9,088 nt of DNA from Planctomycetota bacterium (GTDB lineage Bacteria; Planctomycetota; UBA1135; GCA-002686595), in contig JAQBVH010000085.1 of assembly GCA_027623615.1 (NCBI GenBank), forward strand, positions 1 through 9,088. Reading direction: 5' to 3'. The translations under genes and the position numbers were made by a program. The notes beneath the pieces were generated by a model, which searched no databases, was not told where the DNA came from, and worked only from the letters and a program-made list of their open reading frames with translations. Positions 1-5,719 of the stretch are shown in pieces. Numbering within the stretch: the stretch's first letter is position 1; every line of letters starts with the position of its first letter.

Positions 1-399
1 GATCGGCTCGGCGTGGCGCGGCAGGCCGGCCGCTTCGGTGCCGTCGACGAAGGTGCCCTCGGCGGTCTGCAGCATCAGGTGGCTGGGGCCGTTCCAGGCG
101 GGCAGGTAGAGGTCGGCGCGGCCGTCGCCGTTCAGGTCGCCGAAGAGTGCCATGTGGGCGCCCTTGGCGTCGCCGAGTCCGGCGCGGGCGGTGACATCCT
201 CGAAGCTGCCGTCACCGGAGTTGATCAGGAGGCGCGTCGAGCCGTCGGGCTGCACGACGAAGGCGTCGTCGCGGCCGTCGGCGTTCAGGTCGCCGAGCCA
301 GAGGGACTGGATGGGGGACGGGGGCGTGGTCGGTGCATCGACTGCCTGGGCCGCAGCCGTGCCGCACGCAGCGGCGAGGAGAAGTGAGCGGGTCAGCAT
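1..399 (-). CDS. FG-GAP/VCBS repeat secreted protein, N-terminal part (runs off window start)
   Basis: Reading leftwards from an ATG at 399, the frame stays open to the window edge (133 codons). Residues 1-18 look like a signal peptide (MLTRSLLLAAACGTAAAQ), so the product is probably exported. Two acidic repeat motifs follow: LGDLNADGRDDAFV at about residues 34-47 and FGDLNGDGRADLYLPAWN at about 80-97. These match the DxNxDGxxD calcium-binding core of FG-GAP/VCBS repeats, which build beta-propellers in surface or secreted proteins, and such proteins are abundant in Planctomycetota. A GGAG at 409-412 lies 9 nt upstream of the ATG and resembles a Shine-Dalgarno, unlike most genes here. The gene is divergent from the ECF sigma factor. 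The repeats support the family well; ligand and role are unknown, and the C-terminal part is not visible. Confidence 0.85.
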   Translation of the reverse strand, partial: MLTRSLLLAAACGTAAAQAVDAPTTPPSPIQSLWLGDLNADGRDDAFVVQPDGSTRLLINSGDGSFEDVTARAGLGDAKGAHMALFGDLNGDGRADLYLPAWNGPSHLMLQTAEGTFVDGTEAAGLPRHAEPI

Positions 400-552
400 G
401 GGAATGGTCTCCAAGAGGAGGGGTTTTCGGGGGGAAGCGGCACTCCTGGTGCGGCCTCACCCGTCTCAGCGCAGGCCCGCTGGAGGCTCCATCAGCGAAT
501 CGCCGGCTTTCTCACCCGAGCCCGCTCCGCTCGCGACCAGTAAGATCGAGCC
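400..552. other. Intergenic region between divergent FG-GAP and ECF sigma genes
   Basis: This 153-base gap separates two divergent starts and must hold the promoter of the FG-GAP gene and that of the sigma factor. The only recognisable elements are the GGAG at 409-412 serving the minus-strand gene and the TAAGAT at 541-546 serving the plus-strand gene. I see no convincing -35 hexamer, ECF-type promoter motif or strong hairpin. Confidence 0.4.
541..546 (+). promoter_or_regulatory. Putative -10 element of leaderless ECF sigma gene (TAAGAT-N6-GTG)
   Basis: TAAGAT is followed by exactly six bases and then the GTG start at 553. This places the expected transcription start on the start codon. There is no Shine-Dalgarno sequence. 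No -35 hexamer is recognisable 16-18 nt upstream. Confidence 0.5.
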
Positions 553-1122
553 GTGGACCAACCCGGACAGGCGACACGGCTGCTGCGGCGGGTCGAGGGC
601 GGGGACCTGGCCGCCTCCGAGGAGCTCCTGGCCCTGCTCTACGGCGAGCTGCGCGGGCTGGCCGCCCAGGCGATGGGACGTGAACGCGTGAGCCACACCC
701 TCCAGCCCACCGCCCTGGTCCACGAGGCCTGGATGCGGCTGCTCGGAGCCGGGGCCCCGACCCACTTCGAGGGCCGTGAACACTTCGTGGCCCTGGCCGC
801 GAAGGCGATGCGCCGGGTGCTGGTCGACCACGCGCGCGGGCGCGGCGCCGAGAAGCGCGGGCGCGACTGGACCCCGGTGCCGCTCGACAGCGTGCTGGCG
901 GGCTTCGAGGAGCGACGCCTCGACCTGATCGCCGTCGACGCGGCCCTCGAGAAGCTGGGCGAGCTGGACCCGGAGCTGGCGCGCCTCGTCGAGCTACGCT
1001 TCTTCGCTGGCCTGACGATCGCGGAGACCGCCAGTCTCCTCGGCGTGAGCACGCCGACCGTCGAGCGCCACTGGCGCGTCGCGCGCATGTGGCTGCGGCG
1101 CGAGATGCCCGAGCTGGCGTAG
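553..1122 (+). CDS. ECF sigma factor, TIGR02999 / ECF_sigma70 (PF07638) type
   Basis: A protein of 189 aa, typical for an ECF sigma factor, that would direct RNA polymerase to a specific promoter set. Region 2 spans about residues 5-95 and includes the family-typical stretch SHTLQPTALVHEAWMRLL (about 47-64) and the segment HFVALAAKAMRRVLVDHAR (about 77-95). Region 4 (about 125-187) contains LDPELARLVELRFFAGLTIAETASLL with the helix-turn-helix GVSTPTVERHWRVARMWLRRE. This combination is characteristic of the TIGR02999 group, which is expanded in Planctomycetota and Acidobacteriota. The start is GTG at 553, supported by the TAAGAT six bases upstream. No anti-sigma gene adjoins it; a zinc-finger anti-sigma lies about 4.6 kb away, but nothing shows that the two are partners. 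The stop codon sits five bases before a large inverted repeat that may terminate transcription. Target promoters are unknown. Confidence 0.93.
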   Translation: MDQPGQATRLLRRVEGGDLAASEELLALLYGELRGLAAQAMGRERVSHTLQPTALVHEAWMRLLGAGAPTHFEGREHFVALAAKAMRRVLVDHARGRGAEKRGRDWTPVPLDSVLAGFEERRLDLIAVDAALEKLGELDPELARLVELRFFAGLTIAETASLLGVSTPTVERHWRVARMWLRREMPELA

Positions 1123-1127
1123 CCAAA

Positions 1128-1268
1128 TGGGAGTACGGTGCCGGGAGTCTGCCGCACAAGTTCTTCCCACTCGTTCTTCCCACTCGCCCCTACGTCTTCG
1201 CAGCTCGCAACGCCCCTGCGGCGAGTGGGAAGAAGTTGTGCGGCAGACTCCCGGCACCCGTACTCCCA
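1128..1268. repeat. 141-bp inverted-repeat element (MITE- or REP-like), possibly also a bidirectional terminator
   Basis: The left arm 1128-1173 (46 nt) is the reverse complement of the right arm 1222-1268 (47 nt), with one single-base bulge (CGG versus CCCG near 1137/1259) and one internal mismatch. The central segment of about 48 nt contains a second copy of the innermost arm sequence: TTCTTCCCACTCG occurs in tandem at 1161-1173 and 1174-1186, so the right arm could pair with either copy. The element fills nearly the whole gap between two convergent genes, starting 5 nt after the sigma-factor stop and ending 16 nt before the esterase stop. No target-site duplication is evident (left flank CCAAA, right flank CGGCA). 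There is no U-tract typical of an intrinsic terminator. It is too long and too well matched for a simple terminator, which suggests a dispersed non-autonomous element, but only one copy is visible here. Confidence 0.8.
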
Positions 1269-1284
1269 CGGCAACTCCCTCGCC

Positions 1285-2277
1285 TCAGAGCGCCTCGACC
1301 AGTCGGCGCAGGACCTCGGGGTAGCGGCCGTTGAGGCCGAAGTGCCCGCCCTCGAACTCCACGTGCTCGTGGGGAATCCCGAGGGACTCGAGGCGCCTGA
1401 CGAGCACGCGCAGTCCGAACTGCAGGTGGAACTCGTCGGACTTGCCGGCCTCCAGGTACAGGAGCTCGAGACCGCGCAGGGCCTCGGCGTAGCGCTCGCA
1501 GACGACCACCGGGTCGAACTCGAGCCAGCGCGCCCAGACGTCGTCCCGACGCGCGCCGGTCTCCGGCTCGAAGGGCAGCTCGCCGCCCGAGTAGCAGGTC
1601 GCCATCGCGACCGTGTTCAGGACGGCGTGCGCGTCGCCGGAGAGGTCGTGCCCGTCCTCGAAGGCCTCCAGGAAGCGCGCGACGTCGCCGCCGTACTGCT
1701 CGAGGCCGCGCAACGCGTTCAGGAAGTCCGGGGCGTAGCAGTACTCGAAGTGACAGTCCCCAGCGATGCTGCCGCAGGCGTGAAACACCCCCGGCCGGCG
1801 CATGGCCAGGCGCAGCGCGCCGAAGCCGCCCGAGCTCTTGCCGACCACGGCACGCCGCCCGTTCGAGGGATAGTGCTCGTCGACCCATTGCACCAGTTCG
1901 TCGGCGACGTAGTCCTCGTAGCGGCCCGTCGCCGCGCCGTTCACGTACTGCGAACCGCCCAGCCTGGTCCAGGCGTCGGGCATCACGATGAGGTGGGGAG
2001 GATGCTCGCCGGCGGCCATGGCGCGGTCGAGCCCCTGAACCACCCCCGCCTTCCAAGGGTGCGTCTCGAGCAGCGCGTGGGGCTTGCCCGTGAAGCCGAC
2101 CAGGAGGAACACCACCGGCAGCGGTCCGTCCGCGGCCTGGGGCGGGACGTAGACCGGCACCTCACGCTCGTGGGGATCGCCGAGGGGATTGCCCTCGAGC
2201 GCCGCGCTCGCGAAGGGGCGCAGCTCGAGGCGGCCCTGGAAGGTGTGCGGGTCGCGTAGCCAGCGATCGGAGCTCAT
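1285..2277 (-). CDS. Putative esterase (PF00756, esterase D/FrmB-like alpha/beta hydrolase)
   Basis: A 330-aa alpha/beta hydrolase. Residues 54-62 (LPVVFLLVG) form a core strand, and 96-120 (LIVMPDAWTRLGGSQYVNG and beyond) contain the Asp-rich, small-residue oxyanion region of PF00756 esterases. The nucleophile elbow is GKSSG at 146-150 (Ser148), followed by GFGALRLAMRRP. The likely acid is Asp281 (in KSDEF) and the likely catalytic base His312 (in EGGHFG), so the triad looks intact. No signal peptide is visible, so it is probably cytoplasmic. The substrate is unknown: relatives include S-formylglutathione hydrolase, enterochelin esterase and mycolyltransferases. The start is ATG at 2277, because TAGGCT lies seven bases upstream. 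An in-frame ATG at 2394 would add 39 residues of low-complexity sequence running through the IS110 leader, so I rejected it. The gene converges with the sigma factor across the inverted-repeat element. Confidence 0.88.
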   Translation of the reverse strand: MSSDRWLRDPHTFQGRLELRPFASAALEGNPLGDPHEREVPVYVPPQAADGPLPVVFLLVGFTGKPHALLETHPWKAGVVQGLDRAMAAGEHPPHLIVMPDAWTRLGGSQYVNGAATGRYEDYVADELVQWVDEHYPSNGRRAVVGKSSGGFGALRLAMRRPGVFHACGSIAGDCHFEYCYAPDFLNALRGLEQYGGDVARFLEAFEDGHDLSGDAHAVLNTVAMATCYSGGELPFEPETGARRDDVWARWLEFDPVVVCERYAEALRGLELLYLEAGKSDEFHLQFGLRVLVRRLESLGIPHEHVEFEGGHFGLNGRYPEVLRRLVEAL

Positions 2278-2284
2278 GGCGCGC

Positions 2285-2290
2285 AGCCTA
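2285..2290 (-). promoter_or_regulatory. Putative -10 element of esterase gene (TAGGCT-N7-ATG)
   Basis: On the minus strand TAGGCT is followed by seven bases and the ATG at 2277. No -35-like hexamer is seen at 16-18 nt upstream, where sequence of the IS110 leader is found instead. The transcript would be leaderless or nearly so. Confidence 0.42.
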
Positions 2291-2302
2291 GACAGAATGG
2301 GT

Positions 2303-2386
2303 GGACCGGGCTTCCCAGGTGCGCGGATTACGCTGCTCGGGAAGCAACACCCAGAAGCGGCGCAGAGCCGCATAGGAAGCCGGTCC
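2303..2386 (+). promoter_or_regulatory. Structured leader of IS110 relic; stem sequesters its ribosome binding site
   Basis: The 13 bases 2303-2315 (GGACCGGGCTTCC) pair with 2375-2386 (GGAAGCCGGTCC), leaving one bulged G, and the stem ends directly at the ATG (2387). The AGGAAG Shine-Dalgarno at 2374-2379, seven bases before the ATG, is within the 3' arm. A competing perfect stem, 2310-2316 GCTTCCC with 2339-2345 GGGAAGC, uses part of the same 5' arm and would free the Shine-Dalgarno. A local hairpin lies at 2357-2371 (GCGGC, loop GCAGA, GCCGC). Two readings are possible: an anti-read-through translation lock, or a remnant of an IS110 left end, which in that family can encode a bridge RNA. 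The region seems short for a full bridge RNA. Confidence 0.55.
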
Positions 2387-3004
2387 ATGAGCAAGATAGC
2401 GAAGTGCGTAGGCCTTGACGTTCACAAGGACAGCATCTCGATCGCAGTCGCGGAGGAGGGGCGCAGCGAGGCCCGTTTCCTGAAGCGGATTCCGTACGAC
2501 GGCTCGAGGCTGCTGAGAGTCCTCGGAACGCTTGGAGCCTTGGGAGACGTGCACTGCGCGTACGAAGCTGGTCCCACGGGTTACGGACTGCACCGCCTGC
2601 TGACAGCGAAGGGAGTGCGATGCGAGGTCGTGGCACCGTCCGAGATCCCGCAGCCGAAGAGAGGCAAGCGAGTGAAGACCGACCGCATCGACGCGATCGG
2701 CCTGGCTCACCACCTGCGGTCAGGGAATCTGACCCCGGTCCGAGTGCCGAACGAGGACATCGAGGCGATGCGCGACCTCGTCCGGGCAAGAGAGGACGCG
2801 AAGGAAGTCGAGAAGGCTGCGAAGCATCGCCTGAGCAAGTTTCTGCTCCGTCACGAGCTGCGCTACTCGGGCGCGACGAACTGGACCAAGATGCACCTGG
2901 AGTGGATCCGTAGCCAGCGCTTCGCACACGAGGCGCAAGAGCACGTGCTGCGGAGGTCCTGCTGCACGCGCCGCTCGGCGGCCCGGCTACTTCGACTTCT
3001 TTAG
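2387..3004 (+). pseudogene. IS110-family transposase, C-terminally truncated (DEDD domain only)
   Basis: The first ~188 residues match the N-terminal RuvC-like DEDD domain of IS110 recombinases (PF01548): GLDVHKDS with Asp11, AYEAGPTGYGLHR with Glu60, and KRVKTDRIDAIGLAHHLRSG with Asp99 and Asp102. All four acidic residues are present. The segment LEWIRSQRFAHEAQEHVL (171-188) also looks like the family, but from about residue 189 (near base 2951) the sequence becomes unrelated and stops at 3002-3004. Family members are usually about 320-400 aa, so the C-terminal Transposase_20 domain (PF02371) with its catalytic serine is missing. The frame overlaps the 3' end of add by 18 bases. The ATG at 2387 has an AGGAAG seven bases upstream, a canonical Shine-Dalgarno unlike the neighbours, and base composition is visibly less GC-rich. 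It is therefore an inactive relic of a horizontally acquired element. No terminal repeats or target duplication were found. Confidence 0.88.
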
Positions 3005-4075
3005 GCGGGCCTTCGCGTAGCCCGGGTAGATTGCCTCTTCGATCAGGCGTACCCGGTCCGTGTAGGGGTGGAAGGCGGCCTTCATCGCGTTGACGGTCAC
3101 CCGCTCCAGTTCTTGCAGGCCGCAGCCGTAGGTCTGGTGCGCGATCTGAAACTCCTTGGTCATGCTGGTCGCGCTCATCAACCTGTTGTCCGTGTTCAGG
3201 GTCACCCGGTAGCCCTCGCGCAGGTAGTAGGGGAAGGGGTGCTCCTCGAGGCTGTCCGTCGCTCCGGTGTGCACGTTCGACGAGAGGCAGACCTCGATCG
3301 GGATGCGGTGGTCGAGCACGTAGCGCGCCAGGCCGCCCACCTGGATCACCTTCTGCTCGAAGACGACGATGTCCTCGAACAGGTGCGTGCCGTGGCCGAC
3401 GCGGTGCGCGCCGCAGAACTGCAGGGCTTGCCAGATGCTCTCCGGACCGAAGCTCTCGCCGGCGTGGATCGTGATCGAGCCGTTGCGGCGCTTGATCAGC
3501 TGGAAGGCCTCGATGTGGTGCTTGGCCGGGTGTCCGTCCTCTTCACCGGCCAGGTCGAAGCCAACGACCCCGCGCCCGAACCAGGCGCTCGCCAGCTCAG
3601 CCAGCTTGAGGGACAGCTTCTTCGACTGGTTGCGCATCGCGCAGACGATCAGGCCGTACTCGATGCCGTACTCCTCCTGTGCTCGTTCGCAGCCGCGCCG
3701 CACCGCGGCCATGACCGCGTCGAGGCCCAGCTCGCCGCCCGTGTGGAAGTGCGGCGCGAAGCGCAGCTCCGCGTACACCACCCCCTCGTTCGCGAGGTCC
3801 TCGAGCGCCTCGAAGGCGACCCGTTCGAGGGCTGCCGCGGTCTGCATCAGCGCGATCGTGTGAGCGAAGCCCTCGAGGTACAGGGGCAAGCTGCCGCGCG
3901 CCGCGCCCCTGTGGAACCACTCGGCCAACGCGTCGGGGTCCTGCTCGGGCAGGGGGTGACCGGCCGCCTCGGCCAGCTCCAGGACCGTTTCGGGACGCAG
4001 GCCCCCGTCCAGGTGTTCGTGGAGGAGGACCTTGGGAAGGGCCCGTAGTTCGTCCCAGCTCAGCGCTTCTGTCAT
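2987..4075 (-). CDS. add: Adenosine deaminase
   Basis: A 362-aa zinc enzyme, full length for the family, that hydrolyses adenosine (and deoxyadenosine) to inosine and ammonia in purine salvage in the cytoplasm. Metal ligands are visible: HEHLDG at 19-24 (His19, His21), His204 in the TIHAGES block with catalytic Glu207, and Asp296 in LNTDNRLMS. His228 lies in RVGHGTH, and SSNVHTGATDSLEEHPFP (265-282) is the conserved substrate-pocket loop. The C-terminal part (NTDNRLMSATSMTKEF, VTVNAMKAAFHPY) most resembles the actinobacterial type of Add. I chose ATG 4075 because TACCTT lies six bases upstream and the alignment begins just before LPKVLLHEHLDG; ATG 4117 would add 14 unlikely residues and place the promoter inside the gene. 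The gene is divergent from gltX. Its 3' end abuts the IS110 truncation point but is intact. Adenine deaminase or aminodeoxyfutalosine deaminase are less likely alternatives. Confidence 0.92.
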   Translation of the reverse strand: MTEALSWDELRALPKVLLHEHLDGGLRPETVLELAEAAGHPLPEQDPDALAEWFHRGAARGSLPLYLEGFAHTIALMQTAAALERVAFEALEDLANEGVVYAELRFAPHFHTGGELGLDAVMAAVRRGCERAQEEYGIEYGLIVCAMRNQSKKLSLKLAELASAWFGRGVVGFDLAGEEDGHPAKHHIEAFQLIKRRNGSITIHAGESFGPESIWQALQFCGAHRVGHGTHLFEDIVVFEQKVIQVGGLARYVLDHRIPIEVCLSSNVHTGATDSLEEHPFPYYLREGYRVTLNTDNRLMSATSMTKEFQIAHQTYGCGLQELERVTVNAMKAAFHPYTDRVRLIEEAIYPGYAKARLKKSK

Positions 4076-4081
4076 CTGTTC

Positions 4082-4110
4082 AAGGTAGGGGCCTGGGCAA
4101 GCAACTCCAA
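4082..4110 (-). promoter_or_regulatory. Putative add promoter (TTGGAG-N17-TACCTT-N6-ATG)
   Basis: On the minus strand TTGGAG (4110-4105) is separated by 17 bases from TACCTT (4087-4082), and six bases then lead to the ATG at 4075. The -10 element fits well. The -35 is weak, with only TTG matching the consensus. The predicted transcript begins on the start codon. Confidence 0.5.
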
Positions 4111-4116
4111 CCCGCA

Positions 4117-4145
4117 TTGAGCCGCTTCCCCCCCGTCCTTATCCT
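4117..4145 (+). promoter_or_regulatory. Putative gltX promoter (TTGAGC-N17-TATCCT)
   Basis: TTGAGC at 4117-4122 and TATCCT at 4140-4145 are separated by the canonical 17 bases and resemble a housekeeping sigma-70 promoter. Transcription would start near 4152, giving a leader of about 33 nt before the GTG at 4185. The leader has no Shine-Dalgarno sequence. The -35 lies only six bases from the putative add -35 on the opposite strand. Confidence 0.55.
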
Positions 4146-4184
4146 CTTCGGCCATCCTTCCGGATCGACCCCCGAGCTTTCCCT

Positions 4185-5663
4185 GTGACTGAACCCATCC
4201 GCGTCCGCATCGCCCCGAGTCCCACCGGCACCGTCCACCTTGGGCTGGCCCGGACCTCGCTGTTCAACTGGGCGTACGCGCGGCGTCTGGGTGGGACCTT
4301 CGTGCTGCGGATCGAGGACACGGACCGCACCCGGTCGACCGCCGAGTCCGAGACGGCGATCCTCGAGGGGCTTGGCTGGCTGGGGATCCAGTGGGACGAG
4401 GGTCCCGACGTCGGCGGTCCCCACGCACCCTACCGCCAGAGTGAGCGGGTCGAGCGACACCTGGCCGTCGCCGAGCAGCTGCGCGCGGCGGGGCATGCCT
4501 ACCGCTGCTTCTGCAGCGCCGAGCGTCTCGAGGAGGTGCGCGCAGAGCAGCAGGCCAGGCAGGAGACCCCGCGCTATGACCGGCACTGCCGGGACCTCGA
4601 CCCCGCCGAGGCCGCCGCCCGCGCGGAGGCCGGCGAGGCCTTCACCCTGCGCTTCCGTGTGCCCGAGGGCGTCTGCACCTTCCAGGACCTCGTCCGCGGC
4701 GAGGTCACGATCCAGAACGTCGAGGTCGACGACTGGATCATGGTGCGCCAGGGCGCGAGCCCGACCTACAACTTCGTCGTCGTCTGCGACGACGCGGACA
4801 TGCAGATCACCCACGTGCTGCGCGGCGAGGAGCACCTGGTCAACACGCCCAAGCAGCTCTTGCTCTACCGCGCGCTCGACCTGGCGCCGCCCCAGTTCGG
4901 TCACCTGCCCCTGATGCTCGGTCAGAACCGCAAGAAGCTGAGCAAGCGTGACGGTTCGGTCTCTCTCGACGACTACATCGCGCTGGGCTACCCGAAGAAG
5001 GCGATCCTCAACTTCCTCTGCTTGCAGGGCTGGGCCCTGGACGGTGAGACCGAGGTCTTCTCGATGGCACAAATGGTCGCGGCCTTCGACCTGAAGGACG
5101 TCTCCAAGGGCGGCTCGATCTTCGACTTCGAGAAGTTCCACTGGATGGCGGGCGAGTACCTGCGTGAGGAGTCGGTCGAGGAGCTCGCCGACCACTGCGC
5201 GTCCCACGTGGTCGCGGCAGGGCTGATGACCGCGGACGAGCTCGCCGAGCGGCGCGAGTGGTACCTGCGCGTCGTCGCCCAGGAGCAGGAGCGCATCCGC
5301 CTCTACTCCGAGCTCCCCGCGCGCATCCGCTTCTACTTCGAGGCGCACGACGCGGTCACGTGGGATCCCAAGGCCGAGAAGGGCGCGCGCAAGCGAGGCG
5401 ACGCCGCCGGCACCCTGCGCGACTACGCGGCCTGGGTCAGCGGGCAGGACCTCTCGAACCCCGCAGCCCTGGGCGAGGCCAGCAAGGCCTGGGTGGGGGA
5501 GCAGGGCAAGCAGATCCCTGAGCTGTTCCAGCCCCTGCGCTGCGCCCTGACGGGCCTACCGGGGGGCCCGGACCTGTTCGAGGTGATGGTCCTGCTCGGT
5601 CCCGAGGCCGTGGCAGCCCGTCTGCGAGCCGGGGCCGCGCGTTTCGGAGTCGAACCGGCCTGA
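4185..5663 (+). CDS. gltX: Glutamyl-tRNA synthetase
   Basis: A class I aminoacyl-tRNA synthetase of 492 aa that charges tRNA-Glu, and possibly tRNA-Gln where GatCAB is used. The Rossmann domain opens with RVRIAPSPTGTVHLGLART (6-24), where HLGL (18-21) is the HIGH signature, followed by FVLRIEDTDRTRS (39-51). A zinc-binding insertion has Cys108-x-Cys110 and Cys135, spaced as in E. coli GluRS, but the position of the fourth ligand (His in E. coli) is Asp137. WIMVRQGASPTYNFVVVCDD (184-203) and VLRGEEHLVNTPKQLLLY (211-228) are typical active-site blocks. The KMSKS loop is KLSKRDG (251-257). The C-terminal half (about 330-492) is the helical anticodon-binding region. The start is GTG at 4185, with only two residues before EPIRVRIAPSP. 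It is divergent from add and is followed after 56 bases by the anti-sigma gene, which may be co-transcribed. A non-discriminating GluRS cannot be excluded from sequence. Confidence 0.96.
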   Translation: MTEPIRVRIAPSPTGTVHLGLARTSLFNWAYARRLGGTFVLRIEDTDRTRSTAESETAILEGLGWLGIQWDEGPDVGGPHAPYRQSERVERHLAVAEQLRAAGHAYRCFCSAERLEEVRAEQQARQETPRYDRHCRDLDPAEAAARAEAGEAFTLRFRVPEGVCTFQDLVRGEVTIQNVEVDDWIMVRQGASPTYNFVVVCDDADMQITHVLRGEEHLVNTPKQLLLYRALDLAPPQFGHLPLMLGQNRKKLSKRDGSVSLDDYIALGYPKKAILNFLCLQGWALDGETEVFSMAQMVAAFDLKDVSKGGSIFDFEKFHWMAGEYLREESVEELADHCASHVVAAGLMTADELAERREWYLRVVAQEQERIRLYSELPARIRFYFEAHDAVTWDPKAEKGARKRGDAAGTLRDYAAWVSGQDLSNPAALGEASKAWVGEQGKQIPELFQPLRCALTGLPGGPDLFEVMVLLGPEAVAARLRAGAARFGVEPA

Positions 5664-5688
5664 TCGGGACCAGGCGGCGATTGGTCAA

Positions 5689-5712
5689 GGAATCGGCCCC
5701 TCGAGCCGATCC
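5689..5712 (+). other. Hairpin between gltX and anti-sigma gene
   Basis: ATCGGC at 5692-5697 pairs perfectly with GCCGAT at 5705-5710 across a 7-nt loop, and flanking GG/CC (5689-5690, 5711-5712) extends the stem around a bulged A. It lies 8 bases before the ATG at 5720. It could attenuate read-through from gltX or regulate the next start. It has no U-tract, so I do not call it a terminator. Confidence 0.4.
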
Positions 5713-5719
5713 GTACCCC

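Noticed and set aside
1138..2259. Long plus-strand open frame (373 codons) antisense to the esterase
   Set aside because: It has no recognisable family, reads through the inverted repeat, and lies opposite a gene with an intact catalytic triad; it is a GC-bias artefact.
2290..2386. Complete IS110 bridge RNA
   Set aside because: The region is foldable but short, and neither a two-loop guide pattern nor target and donor matches could be verified by reading; it is kept only as an alternative.
2278..2394. Longer esterase start at ATG 2394
   Set aside because: The extra 39 residues do not look like the family and would run through the IS110 leader; the -10 at 2285-2290 would then be internal.
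3068..4048. Plus-strand open frame (326 codons) antisense to add
   Set aside because: It is Val/Leu/Arg/Gln-rich shadow translation of the conserved deaminase codons with no domain pattern.
4080..5348. Minus-strand open frame (422 codons) antisense to gltX
   Set aside because: It lies opposite the well-conserved gltX and shows only the biased composition of the opposite strand.
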